DNA of 64,000 nt from Streptacidiphilus sp. P02-A3a (lineage in GTDB: Bacteria > Actinomycetota > Actinomycetes > Streptomycetales > Streptomycetaceae). Where the stretch lies: NCBI RefSeq assembly GCF_014084105.1, contig NZ_CP048289.1:4535922-4599921 (forward strand), read 5' to 3'. Below, in pieces: positions 18,751 to 26,511 of the stretch (its first letter is position 1; every line of letters begins with the position of its first letter). The notes under the pieces were generated by a model, which worked only from the letters and a program-made list of their open reading frames with translations, was not told the DNA's origin and made no database searches. Both the position numbers and the translations under genes were made by a program.

Positions 18751-20079
18751 GTGGACGGGTTCTGGACGAAGCGGTGGGTCGCTGCCGTCGTCAGGCTCGG
18801 TTGCGGTCTCGGTGAGGTTGCCGAGGGCGTGGCCGAGGAGGTCGATGGCCTGGCGCTGGAGGCGGAGGCGAACGTGGGCGTAGACCGTCGCGGTCACGCC
18901 GATGTGGGCGTGGCCCAGCAGTTCCTTGATGACGACGAGTTCGACGCCCTGCTCCAGGAGGAGCGTCGCGGTCGAATGCCTTAGGTCGTGGAACCGGATC
19001 GGCCGCAGGTGCGCCTCGCGGAGCAGCGCGTTGAAGTGCCGGGTGAGCGTGGCGGGCTCGATCGGATGCCCGTCGGTCCGCGTGAAGACGTACCCGCTGC
19101 CGTGCCACTCCGAGCCTGCCCGCTCCCGTTCCCCAGCCTGCCGCGCGCGGTGTGCGCGTAGGGAGGTGACGCAGGAGGCCGGCAGGGCGATGCGTCGCTC
19201 GGAGCTGATGGTCTTGGTCGGCAGCCCCGCCAGTCCGCTGCTGGCGGTTCGCTGGAGGGTGCGGCGGATGCTGGCGGTGCCGCTGTCGAGGTCGAGGTCT
19301 TCCCAGTGCAGGCCGAGGAGTTCGCCCTTGCGCAGGCCGGTGCGCAGGGCGAGCTCGAACAGGGCGGCGAGACGGTGTCCCTGGACGGCGGAGAGGAACT
19401 GTCGGGCTTCGTCGGCGGTGAGGGGGTTGAAGCGGCGGGGGCGGGGTGTGCCGGTTCGGACGTTGCGGGCGACGTTGCGGGGGATCTCTTCCTCGCGGAC
19501 GGCGTGCTCCAGGGCGGACTTGAGTACGGAGTGGAGGTAGGCGAGCGTGAGCGGGGAGAGCCGCTTGTGGCAGCACCGGCCGAGCGCGCAGCAGCGCGGG
19601 CGTCGGCTGGCCTGCGCGCGGGGGTCGCGTCGGGCGTCGGTGCCGCGCGTGCAGCACTGGCAGACGGTCCGTAGCTCGTTGAGCCAGGTGCGGACGTCCT
19701 TGGCGGTGAGCTTGGCGAGCTTCTTCCGGCCCAGTCCTGGTATCAGGTACTGGTGGACGACGGCGGTGTAGCGGGTGTGGGTGGTCTCGCGGAGGTGGTG
19801 GACGGCGACGTTCTCCAGCCAGTACGTCAGGTAGGCGGCGAGGCTGCCCTGGGCGGTGACGACGGGGACGCCGCGGTTGCTGGCGGAGATCTTCTCCGTC
19901 AGTTTCGCCAGCGCCTCTTTGCGGGTGCTGCCGTAGACGTGGACGCGCTTGCGGGTGCCGCCGGAGGCGAGGACGTAGCCGGCGGCTTCCCAGCGGCCGT
20001 CCTTTCGCTGGTAGACGGTGCCGTCCCCGTTGGCGCGGACACGGCGGGAGGCGGAAGAGGCGTGGCTGGGTGTGGTCAT
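18748..20079 (-). CDS. int: tyrosine-recombinase integrase of element A
   Basis: 443 aa with the phage-integrase layout. An N-terminal arm-binding domain includes VYGSTRKEALAKL; a core-binding SAM-like domain spans about 78-205; the catalytic domain has R250 (TGLRKGE), H364-xx-R367 (HDLRH), H390 (LLGH) and Tyr400 (ATVYAHV). A Cys-rich insertion (about 140-171, with CC pairs and a His) sits inside the core-binding region and may bind zinc. It is the last gene of a leftward operon; its ATG overlaps the stop of the excisionase gene. The integrase of element B is about three quarters identical by eye. Confidence 0.95.
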   Translation of the reverse strand: MTTPSHASSASRRVRANGDGTVYQRKDGRWEAAGYVLASGGTRKRVHVYGSTRKEALAKLTEKISASNRGVPVVTAQGSLAAYLTYWLENVAVHHLRETTHTRYTAVVHQYLIPGLGRKKLAKLTAKDVRTWLNELRTVCQCCTRGTDARRDPRAQASRRPRCCALGRCCHKRLSPLTLAYLHSVLKSALEHAVREEEIPRNVARNVRTGTPRPRRFNPLTADEARQFLSAVQGHRLAALFELALRTGLRKGELLGLHWEDLDLDSGTASIRRTLQRTASSGLAGLPTKTISSERRIALPASCVTSLRAHRARQAGERERAGSEWHGSGYVFTRTDGHPIEPATLTRHFNALLREAHLRPIRFHDLRHSTATLLLEQGVELVVIKELLGHAHIGVTATVYAHVRLRLQRQAIDLLGHALGNLTETATEPDDGSDPPLRPEPVH

Positions 20080-20267
20080 TAGGCGGCTTCCTGTTCGAGT
20101 CGGGTGTTGATGAGGTGGTCGAGCGCGTGTGCGGGGATTCGGCGGGCGCGGCCGAGGGTGATGGAGGCGAGTTGGCGGGTGCGGATGAGGTCGTAGACGG
20201 CGGTGCGGCTGATCTTGAGTCGGGCCATGACCTCGGGCACGGTGAGGAGTTCAGCGCTGGCGATCAC
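20079..20267 (-). CDS. xis: excisionase-like helix-turn-helix protein
   Basis: 62 aa of the MerR-like excisionase family: LLTVPEVMARLKISRTAVYDLIRTRQLASITLGRA is split by a turn, with the conserved RRIP ending. It would bind near the att site and direct the integrase towards excision. The start overlaps the rep stop (ATGA), and its stop overlaps the integrase start. This gives a coupled rep-xis-int order, as in pSAM2-type elements. Confidence 0.88.
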   Translation of the reverse strand: MIASAELLTVPEVMARLKISRTAVYDLIRTRQLASITLGRARRIPAHALDHLINTRLEQEAA

Positions 20268-21955
20268 TTCGTGACCCCCGTCCGGTCAGTGCGGGTAGAC
20301 CGGCGGCGCGGGTGACCGGCGTCTTGGCTGAGACGGTCCGGTCGGCGTCCGTCCGGTCGGGTGGGCCGCTTGGCGTCCAGGAGGTTGGCGAGGTGGGTGA
20401 GTTCGGGTAGGAGGCCGGTGCCGGCGTACTGCCAGTGCGAGATGACCAGGGTCGTGTCCGTGCTGCCGCGCTGATCGACCGCGTTGCGGTGACCCGCGCA
20501 TTGACCTGCTGGGTGACCGGCGTTCAGGTCAGCGTGGTCACCGCTCCGGTCAGTGACCGGCGGGCCCGCATGCCCGACCCGTGCGGGATCGGTTGACATC
20601 GACGTATCAGCTTCGGATTGGCGGGTTCGCCAGGCGCTCCGCTCCGCTCGCAACTCGGCGAGCGTGGTGGAGTAGTGGCGGGTGCGGGTGGAGAAGTGGC
20701 CTCGGAAGCCGAGCATGTGGGCCCACTGCCGCAGGCGGAGGTGGGCGTGCTGGGGTCGGGTGGCGAGGTGCCAGGCGGTGTGGATCATGCGGCGGGCGTG
20801 GTCGGTGATGTCGTACTGGGCGAGTTCGGCGAGGAGGCGGACGCGGCGGTCGAGGGTGCCGGTGGTGGTCTCGGCTCCCTTGGTGGCGTACTTGGCGATG
20901 TACGCGGCGACGTGCCGGTCGGTGACCGGTGCGTCGCCGGTGAAGTCGGTGCTGCGGATCGGCCGGACGTCGATCTGCCGCCCGAACCGGAACACCAGCC
21001 GCCCAGCCCGGCCAGCGTCCTGGGGCCGAGAGGCGTCGCCCCCGGCGGACTGCCGCGACTGGCCTTCGTGCAGGACGCGAGTGCGTTGGGCGGCGGCGCG
21101 GACGGCGTGGTCGAGGAGCTCGGTGGTGGCCCAGGCGGGCGGGGTGTTGCCGGGGCCGGTGGGCCCGTCGAGGCGGATGACGGCGTGGAAGTGGACCTGG
21201 CCGCGTTTTTGGTACTCGGCGACCTTGGCGTAGGAGAGGGTGGCGTGGTGCCGCAGGGTGCGCTGGGTGAGTCCGGCGGCCTTGGCGATCTCTCGGCGTA
21301 GGTGGGTGGTGAAGCGGGCCCACAGGGCTGGGGCGTGGGCGTTCCACAGCACCGCGCCCGCGTAGTCGTAGTGCTGGGGGTTGAGTGGGGTGCCGAGCAG
21401 GGGATCGGTGTCGGCATGTCGGGCACCGCAATGGCAGTGGCCGGTGTCGGGCTGGTTATGGACGGGCCCGAAGCCGGGAGCGGTCAGGGTGGCGAACACG
21501 CGCGGGTGCGCGGCGACGCTCGTGGGGACGGTCTTGCCGCCGCGCAGTCCGGCGGCGATGAGTTGGTAGGTGTCGTAGCGGTAGACGGTGGAGCAGGCTG
21601 GGCAGCGGGTGGCGCGGCGGTTGCCGCAGCGGACCAGCAGCTCACCGGCCGGGAGCTGACGGGCGTCGAGGTGATCGAGGATCAGGCCCGTCGCGGTGTC
21701 GACCCGGGTGCGGTGCCCGGTCATACGGATGGGCCGGGCGCAGCCGCCCAGCGAGCCGATCTGTCGGGCCAGGGGTGCGAGGTACCCGGCGGCGGCGAGC
21801 TTGGCCAGCCTGGCGGTCAGCCGCGCCCGGCGTTCCAGCGCCGAGTTCCTGTTCGCGGACGTGGCGGGGCTGGTGGTGAGCGCTGGTGCGGCGAACGCCG
21901 CGCTGGCGGGAGTGGAGGTGGTCGCGGGGGTGGGGAGTTGGAGCTGCGCGGGCAT
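20264..21955 (-). CDS. repSA: RepSA-like rolling-circle replication initiator
   Basis: 563 aa. It carries the HUH nickase motif (VHFHAVI) in the middle and a later Tyr helix (YIAKYATKG), the pair expected for single-strand nicking at a double-strand origin. Cys pairs near RCGNRRATRCPAC and GHCHCGARH suggest metal binding. The C-terminal segment LRQWAHMLGFRGHFSTRTRHYS is shared with the broken copy in element B. It is the first gene of the rep-xis-int operon. The N-terminus (about 35 residues) is low-complexity Ala/Thr/Pro, so the real start could be downstream. Confidence 0.9.
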   Translation of the reverse strand: MPAQLQLPTPATTSTPASAAFAAPALTTSPATSANRNSALERRARLTARLAKLAAAGYLAPLARQIGSLGGCARPIRMTGHRTRVDTATGLILDHLDARQLPAGELLVRCGNRRATRCPACSTVYRYDTYQLIAAGLRGGKTVPTSVAAHPRVFATLTAPGFGPVHNQPDTGHCHCGARHADTDPLLGTPLNPQHYDYAGAVLWNAHAPALWARFTTHLRREIAKAAGLTQRTLRHHATLSYAKVAEYQKRGQVHFHAVIRLDGPTGPGNTPPAWATTELLDHAVRAAAQRTRVLHEGQSRQSAGGDASRPQDAGRAGRLVFRFGRQIDVRPIRSTDFTGDAPVTDRHVAAYIAKYATKGAETTTGTLDRRVRLLAELAQYDITDHARRMIHTAWHLATRPQHAHLRLRQWAHMLGFRGHFSTRTRHYSTTLAELRAERSAWRTRQSEADTSMSTDPARVGHAGPPVTDRSGDHADLNAGHPAGQCAGHRNAVDQRGSTDTTLVISHWQYAGTGLLPELTHLANLLDAKRPTRPDGRRPDRLSQDAGHPRRRSTRTDRTGVTK

Positions 21956-22127
21956 CGGGACAGACCTCCGGCAGGAGTCGGGAGAAGAGGAAAGGCGATT
22001 GAGGGGCGACCCGGGTGATCAGCGCACGTGGGCACGGTGCGCGTGACGGCGGGCGCCGATGGTGGGCCGGGGACGTCTGGCCTGGTCAGCGGTGGTGTTC
22101 ACCAGCGGTGCGTGAAGGTAGCATCGC

Positions 22128-22145
22128 TTCAAGCGCGCATTCAAG
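22128..22145. promoter_or_regulatory. two TTCAAG repeats between rep and gntR
   Basis: TTCAAG occurs at 22128-22133 and 22140-22145, twelve bases apart, in the divergent region between rep and the GntR gene. A candidate operator by position only. Confidence 0.25.
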
Positions 22146-22264
22146 TGCATCCCTCCTCATCTATTTCGGTGGCCGTGGGGACGCAAGTACTGTGGCCCTG
22201 GTCTTCCGTTTTGGATGGGCCGGATTTCAGTGGTAGTGGCGCAGAGAAAGCGGGGCGACCTGCG

Positions 22265-22681
22265 GTGACGGTGGGGCGGCGGGGACGTAGACCGGCGGGC
22301 GGCACGGTGTTGCTGACGTTCGAGGTCATCGCCGATGCCTTGCGGGAGCGGATCCGCTCAGGGGAGCTGAAGCCTGGGGACGCGTTGCCGACGCAGGCCG
22401 TTTTGATGGCGGAGTACGGGGCCTCCAGCCTGTCCGTGCAGAAGGCCATGGCCCTGCTGAAGCAGGACGGCTACGCGATCTCCCGCCCCGGCAAGGGCGC
22501 CTTCGTCGCCTCCCCCGACACTGACTCAGGTGACGGGGAGGCGGGGAACACGCCCGTCGGCGGGACGGCGGCGCGCGTTGAGGCGCTGGAGCTGGCACTG
22601 GCCGAGACGCTTGATCAGCTCACCGCTCTGCGTGCCCGCGTCGAGGCCCTCGAAGCAGGCGGCATCGAGCGAGGTTGCTGA
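22265..22681 (+). CDS. GntR-family regulator (KorSA-like)
   Basis: The winged helix runs from LLTFEVIADALRERIRSGEL to YAISRPGKGAFVA, followed by a short C-terminal coiled coil (ARVEALELALAETLDQLTALRARVEALEA) and no ligand-binding domain. Such short GntR proteins repress replication and transfer genes in pSAM2-type elements. The frame is open back to 22028, but those extra 79 residues look non-coding. I place the start at GTG 22265 (138 aa); GTG 22271 or 22307 are alternatives, and no strong ribosome site decides. It is divergent from rep, a natural target. Confidence 0.75.
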   Translation: MTVGRRGRRPAGGTVLLTFEVIADALRERIRSGELKPGDALPTQAVLMAEYGASSLSVQKAMALLKQDGYAISRPGKGAFVASPDTDSGDGEAGNTPVGGTAARVEALELALAETLDQLTALRARVEALEAGGIERGC

Positions 22682-23174
22682 CCCGTCGGCCGCTGGACGG
22701 CAGGGGCTGGAGCTGCGCGTCCAGATTTTCTCTACGAGGTTCAAGGCGGGTCCGGCCCGCTGGAGGTGGCCCGACGTCGCCGACCGAGCCAGGGCGATGG
22801 CAGCAACCAAGGCCCTCGCTGGCGTCGGCGGGGAGTGGTCAGCCGAGGATGTGGGCGGGGCTCGACTGATTCCCGATGGGAGCAAGTTGTGGGGTAAGGA
22901 CTGCTTACCCCAGGCCCCGTCAAGCCGGAGCAAGTTGTCGCTAGCGACCGTCCTACGGTCGGATCGCGGGCACAGGGTCGGCCAGGGGTCCGACCCTCCG
23001 TTCTACCGCCGGACCCGCCGTGAGCGGTGTTCGACGCCGCTCGGCTTGGCAGTGCGGGCCCCCGCCGAACCGCTGAGCCCTGGTACCGAGCGACCAGACC
23101 GTGCGCAAGCCCGCCGAGCGCCGAGACGCCCACAAGCAGCAGTCCGAACTCGCCCCCCCACGTGATCGGGACGA
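22682..23174. other. repeat-bearing gap in element A (possible origin or control region)
   Basis: No gene is supported in about 490 bases. A compact cluster lies at 22879-22948: direct repeats GGAGCAAGTTGT (22879-22890 and 22927-22938), a hairpin GGGGTAAG/CTTACCCC (22891-22898 and 22904-22911), and a perfect 12-bp palindrome GTCGCTAGCGAC (22937-22948). In a rolling-circle element this could be an origin, a transfer locus or an operator. Confidence 0.4.
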
Positions 23175-24380
23175 TCAGGACGCCAGCAGCCCGGCGACTT
23201 CGGGAACGTCGCGGAACGCCCGCAGCCGGTCAAGCACGATCCGTGTGCGCTCGGTGGTGCGTTCGCTGCCGCTCTGCCCCAGGGCGAGCATCCGGGCAGC
23301 GGTCCCGGCTGCGGCCTCGGGTTCGTTCGCGTCGGCGTAGGCCACGGCCAGCCAGGACAAGTACAGAGCCAACTCCCTCGCGTGACTGGCGTCGTACCGC
23401 CCCAGGACGTCCGTCAGCAGCGGCACCGCGCGCAGCGGCCGGTGCAGCTCGGTGTAGACGCGGGCCTCCATGACCTACAGTTCCCCGGCGTCCATCCAAT
23501 ACAGATATGACGGCGACTCGGTACCGGCCGAGTCCTGTCCCAGGGCCTCGCTCGCCTCCCCGAGCGCGGTCATCGCCGATCGGTCCTGACCGGCGCGGGT
23601 GTGCGCCCAAGCCACCCGGTCCAAGTGCAGGGCGCGGGCCTTCGCCGGAGCATCGGGACCGGCCTCCTCCACGGCAGCGGAAGCCAGGTCGACGGCATCG
23701 CTGGGGCGTCCGGTGTTGCTCCACTGGTAGGCCAGCGAGCCCGCGACGTTGCCCGACAGGACGCCGTCCCCGGCGGCTCGGGCGGCACTGATTCCGAGCC
23801 GGTAGATCCGCTCCGCCTCGGCGTGCTCGCCCGCGTCGGAGGCGACCCAACCGGCGATCTGCGCCAACTCGCCAATAGCCCGTAGAAGTTCACGGCCCAC
23901 CTGCTCGGTGTGGGTGCCCTGGCGGTAGAGCGTGACCGCCGCGCGCAGTTCCCTCAGTGCCGGGGCGATCAGGTCCTTGCCGTAGACCACGTCGTCGGCC
24001 AGGCGCAGGCCGTGGACTCGCTGGGTCAGGTCGGCGACCTGCCCGGCTCCGATCCGCCGGCCGGTCCTGACAGCCAGCGGGGCCAGCGGGTCGCCCTCGG
24101 GCAGGAAGTCGGCCACCGTCAGCACGCGTGGGGCGGGCTCGGCCGGTGGGACGGCCTTGGCTGCCTCCAGCAGTTCGCGCGGGACCTCCAGCACCAGGGC
24201 GAGAAAGGGCAGCCATTCGCGCGGGGACCGGGTGCCGATCTCCCAGCGGGACACGTCGTTGCGCGTTGGCGGAACCCTGCCGGGGGCAGCTTGGGCCAGT
24301 GCGTCGGCCAGCCGCTGTTGACTCCAACCACGCGCCAGCCGCAGCCGCCGTACCAGCTCCCCGACCGATTCCCGCGCCAC
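23175..24380 (-). pseudogene. XRE-family regulator with TPR-like domain, split by an in-frame TAG
   Basis: The first 301 residues carry a Cro/C1 HTH (LVRRLRLARGWSQQRLADAL...RNDVSRWEIGTRSP) and TPR-like helices. Translation stops at TAG (23475-23477), but the same frame continues with VMEARVYTELHRPLRAVPLL for 98 residues to 23175. Homologues read through as ...GELQVMEARVYTELHRPLRAV, so a single CAG-to-TAG change explains the break. It is divergent from the two small genes at 24486 and 24863; this trio is common in streptomycetes. It could be a loss of function, or the first part could still act as a DNA-binding protein. Confidence 0.8.
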
Positions 24381-24485
24381 CTGGCCAGCTTGGCAGACAG
24401 TCAGGCAGACACGCTGGCTACTCCGAAAGGTTCAGGCCAACGAGACCCTGGATCGATAGAGCCGAACCGAGGAAGGGACAGCAGC

Positions 24486-24863
24486 ATGGCCGAGGAGGCG
24501 ACACACCTGTTCGACGCGAGCACGGCGGGGCCCGCAGCGGAGGAACTACGCCTGCTGCCATGGGCCACCCCGGACGGGCTCCCCTGCTACCTGAGCACCG
24601 ACGGCGGGGGCTACCTGGCGTCGCTCGCCGACGGCATCGAAGAGATCCAGCTCACCATGGGGCAGGAACTGCTGGACCACGCCCGGGGCGTCTTGGCCCC
24701 CGGAGCGCGGGCGCTGACGGACGTCGAGTACCGGTGGCTGGCCTGTCGGCTGACCGAGGCCCTGTCGGACGCGCTCAGGGTCGCGGACTCACGCGGGCAG
24801 CGCATCCCCGACCCGTCGGACACAGCCGAGGCCAACGGCTCTGACCAGCAGGGAGCGCGCTGA
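24486..24863 (+). CDS. small conserved actinobacterial protein, unknown function
   Basis: 125 aa, acidic and soluble, with no signal peptide. The ATG follows GGAAGGGAC by about eight bases. The stretch LPWATPDGLPCYLSTDGGGYLASLADGIE matches a family I recall beside XRE/TPR regulators and small DUF7848-like proteins in Streptomyces. It is divergent from the broken regulator and overlaps the next gene (TGATG), so the pair is coupled and probably controlled by that regulator. The function is not known. Confidence 0.75.
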   Translation: MAEEATHLFDASTAGPAAEELRLLPWATPDGLPCYLSTDGGGYLASLADGIEEIQLTMGQELLDHARGVLAPGARALTDVEYRWLACRLTEALSDALRVADSRGQRIPDPSDTAEANGSDQQGAR

Positions 24864-25114
24864 TGGGCACGACTACTCGCTACCGGTTCCGCGAGTACAC
24901 CGTCTCCACTGTCCTGGACGCGATGGCGCTGCCGACCGTCGAGGCGGTCTGTGTCACCGGAGAGGAGCAGGACTGTGGGGCCGCCTCCGGCCAGATGCAC
25001 ACCCCCGAGGAACTGACCCGCTGGATCGCCGCGCACTGCGCGCAGACCGGCCACGCGACCTACGAGCGGACCACCCGTGCCACCCTCCGCGCAGAACCCG
25101 GAGAGTGGAAGTGA
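24863..25114 (+). CDS. DUF7848-like small protein
   Basis: 83 aa with two Cys (VTGEEQDCGA preceded by VC), a Trp and a TGHATYER motif. The C..C...W...H...TGH pattern suggests a small metal-binding fold. It is coupled to the preceding gene by a TGATG overlap. The family name is from memory; no function is assigned. It is the last gene before the right end of element A. Confidence 0.7.
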   Translation: MGTTTRYRFREYTVSTVLDAMALPTVEAVCVTGEEQDCGAASGQMHTPEELTRWIAAHCAQTGHATYERTTRATLRAEPGEWK

Positions 25115-25185
25115 GGCCCCCGAGCGCCAACACCTCACCGAGGGCGGTCGTGCTGACGTCATTGAGGTCAAATGGTCTATACCTC

Positions 25186-25207
25186 TGACGGCAGTAGTGA
25201 CGGCAAC
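25186..25207. repeat. att-like site, right end of element A
   Basis: TGACGGCAGTAG followed by TGACGGCAAC, one T shorter than the left copy at 18724. The next hundred bases resemble those after 26236. Confidence 0.55.
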
Positions 25208-25298
25208 AACCACGCACGCCAGCGCACAACCACGGACCCCGACAGACCGTCAAAACACCGCTGACATGCGAAGAAGCAGGTAGAGCAGGCCGCCGTGC

Positions 25299-25763
25299 CA
25301 CACGTACTATGTGATGGCGGGGACCGTCCCCGTCCTGGTACACAACACCGATAGCGGTTGCGGTACCGGCGATGGCTACCTGTATCGCGGTGTGGCCAAT
25401 GGGCACCGTGCTTATGACGCCGCCGCTGAAGGTCGGGCGGTTCCTCGTGGTGGACCCTCGGGTATCAGGGCCCATGTGGGTGGAAACCAAACGGATTCCC
25501 CCTTCACGTCTTGGACGCATGATATCGAGAGGGCCAATGAAGGCGCCCAATATCTGAACGATGAGCCGACTGGTGAACTTGGCGTTATAATGCGCATCAG
25601 GGAAGCGGGCATAGACCCCGAAATCGGGCCATCGAGAAATATCCAAATTCACGGCAGCGAATATGATTATGACGAGGATGAACATCTTATTGTGGGAGAA
25701 ATTTACGCTGAAGAAGTTAGTTTTGACTCTGGAATGACTTGGCTAAGTATTATAAGGGAATGA
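25299..25763 (+). pseudogene. displaced RHS toxin tip: Hint C-end plus ADP-ribosyltransferase-like domain
   Basis: The frame starts abruptly as HTYYVMAGTVPVLVHNTDSG, matching the Hint end of the intact RHS protein (HTYYVVAGGTPILVHNTDGE), and an in-frame TAG lies just upstream (25281-25283). It has no start codon of its own except ATG/GTG inside the Hint remnant. The tip after VHN is about 140 aa with YRGV, then SPFTSWT, then DEDEHLIVGEI, an order resembling the R-S-E motifs of ADP-ribosyltransferase toxins. Base composition is AT-richer than the surroundings. Such orphan tips are stored alternatives that can recombine onto the RHS core. The ART call is tentative. Confidence 0.6.
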
Positions 25764-25764
25764 G

Positions 25765-26097
25765 ATGCACGATGAAATTCACAGCGCATCTAGGGATGAA
25801 TTGCTAGCCGCATTTGAGCTTAATTCTGAAGCTAGCGTCCTGGCCAAGCGTGCGCTAATCTCCGGGGCGAACTTTGATCTCTGGATCAAGCCGGTCCTAG
25901 CAGTAGAACTTCTGGGAATCACTGGGGCGCGGAAGAGAAACTTGCAGAGGCGTGGCAAGTTGACGGTCGGGTTCCCGGAATGCCTGGCAACTCTCGCTGA
26001 AAGGGGTGAGCAGGGTCTCCTGGTCTCCTTTGTTAATGATCGTGAACGGGGGGGTATTACTTTCAGCTCTTCCTTGACCCGGACCCGCTTAAAGTAA
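25765..26097 (+). CDS. probable immunity protein of the orphan toxin tip
   Basis: 110 aa. The ATG is one base after the toxin-tip stop and follows AAGGG by seven bases. It is a soluble protein (ASRDELLAAFELNSEASVLAKRAL...) with no recognisable domain. The low GC of toxin tip and this gene sets them apart from the element genes on both sides. The immunity role is inferred from position and size, as for other polymorphic-toxin cassettes. Leu/Ala helices at the start and a short beta-rich end (LLVSFVNDRERGGITFSS) suggest an alpha/beta fold. Confidence 0.55.
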   Translation: MHDEIHSASRDELLAAFELNSEASVLAKRALISGANFDLWIKPVLAVELLGITGARKRNLQRRGKLTVGFPECLATLAERGEQGLLVSFVNDRERGGITFSSSLTRTRLK

Positions 26098-26445
26098 TCG
26101 GATGCATCGGAGTAAGTACTTCCCCTAAGGATGGCTCCGCAACTCGCAACTAGTCGCGCGTAATTGCAAGGCCGAAACGAGAGTGGCTATCCTCCACTGT
26201 ATGATTCAGGCCTCCGACGGCAGCGGTGACGGTAACAAGCACGGATGTCAGCGCATAACCACGAACTCCGACGGACTGTCATGTCGCGGCTGGCCTGCGA
26301 AGAGGTGGACTTTCTATCTCTGTGGGGCTCGCACTTTTGTAGGCCCACTGCTGAGGCCAGTGATGGAATGGGAGCGGGAAGCGTCTGCGGGAGTCTGATC
26401 TCGGCTCTGTAATACCCTGGCGAAACGCTGTCGATAGAAAGTGGA
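26098..26445. other. intergenic junction between orphan cassette and element B
   Basis: No gene is supported. At 26215-26236 there is a diverged att-like repeat, and the following 80 bases resemble the flank right of 25207 (for example GCGCATAACCACG versus GCGCACAACCACG). This looks like a second copy of an element right junction. Confidence 0.45.
26215..26236. repeat. diverged att-like site
   Basis: CGACGGCAGCGG followed by TGACGGTAAC, the same layout as 25186-25207 with four substitutions. It is flanked on the right by DNA like that right of 25207. Confidence 0.5.
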
Positions 26446-26472
26446 GCCCCACCGGAAGTGCTCCGGTGGGGC
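26446..26472. terminator. hairpin at left end of element B
   Basis: Perfect 10-bp stem GCCCCACCGG / CCGGTGGGGC with a seven-base loop. It is the counterpart of the hairpin at 18667-18702, also just outside an integrase-proximal att-like repeat. Confidence 0.7.
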
Positions 26473-26484
26473 CGCTGGGGCCTC

Positions 26485-26511
26485 TGACGGCAGTAGTTGA
26501 CGGCAACGTCA
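26485..26511. repeat. att-like site, left end of element B
   Basis: Identical to 18724-18750: two TGACGGCA copies, then ACGTCA. It overlaps the stop codon of integrase B. Confidence 0.6.

Larger units (their letters stand above)
18724..25207. mobile_element. integrative element A (int-xis-rep type, no transfer gene)
   Basis: About 6.5 kb bounded by related att-like repeats (18724-18750 and 25186-25207). Contents from left: integrase, excisionase and RepSA-like initiator in a leftward overlapping operon; a rightward GntR regulator; a repeat-rich gap; a leftward XRE/TPR regulator pseudogene; and two small rightward genes. The layout matches actinomycete integrative elements of the pSAM2 class. 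However, I find no FtsK/SpoIIIE-like Tra protein and no spread genes, so it is either mobilised in trans or immobile. It lies between the RHS toxin module and a displaced second toxin tip. The exact ends are inferred. Confidence 0.65.

Noticed and set aside
18646-18760. tRNA gene as the integration target of element A
   Set aside because: Elements of this class often use a tRNA 3' end, but I see no cloverleaf or CCA-like end at 18.7, 25.2 or 26.5 kb.
22530-23165. Rightward 211-residue frame after gntR
   Set aside because: Overlaps gntR out of frame, Arg/Pro-rich, no ribosome site, and crosses the repeat cluster.
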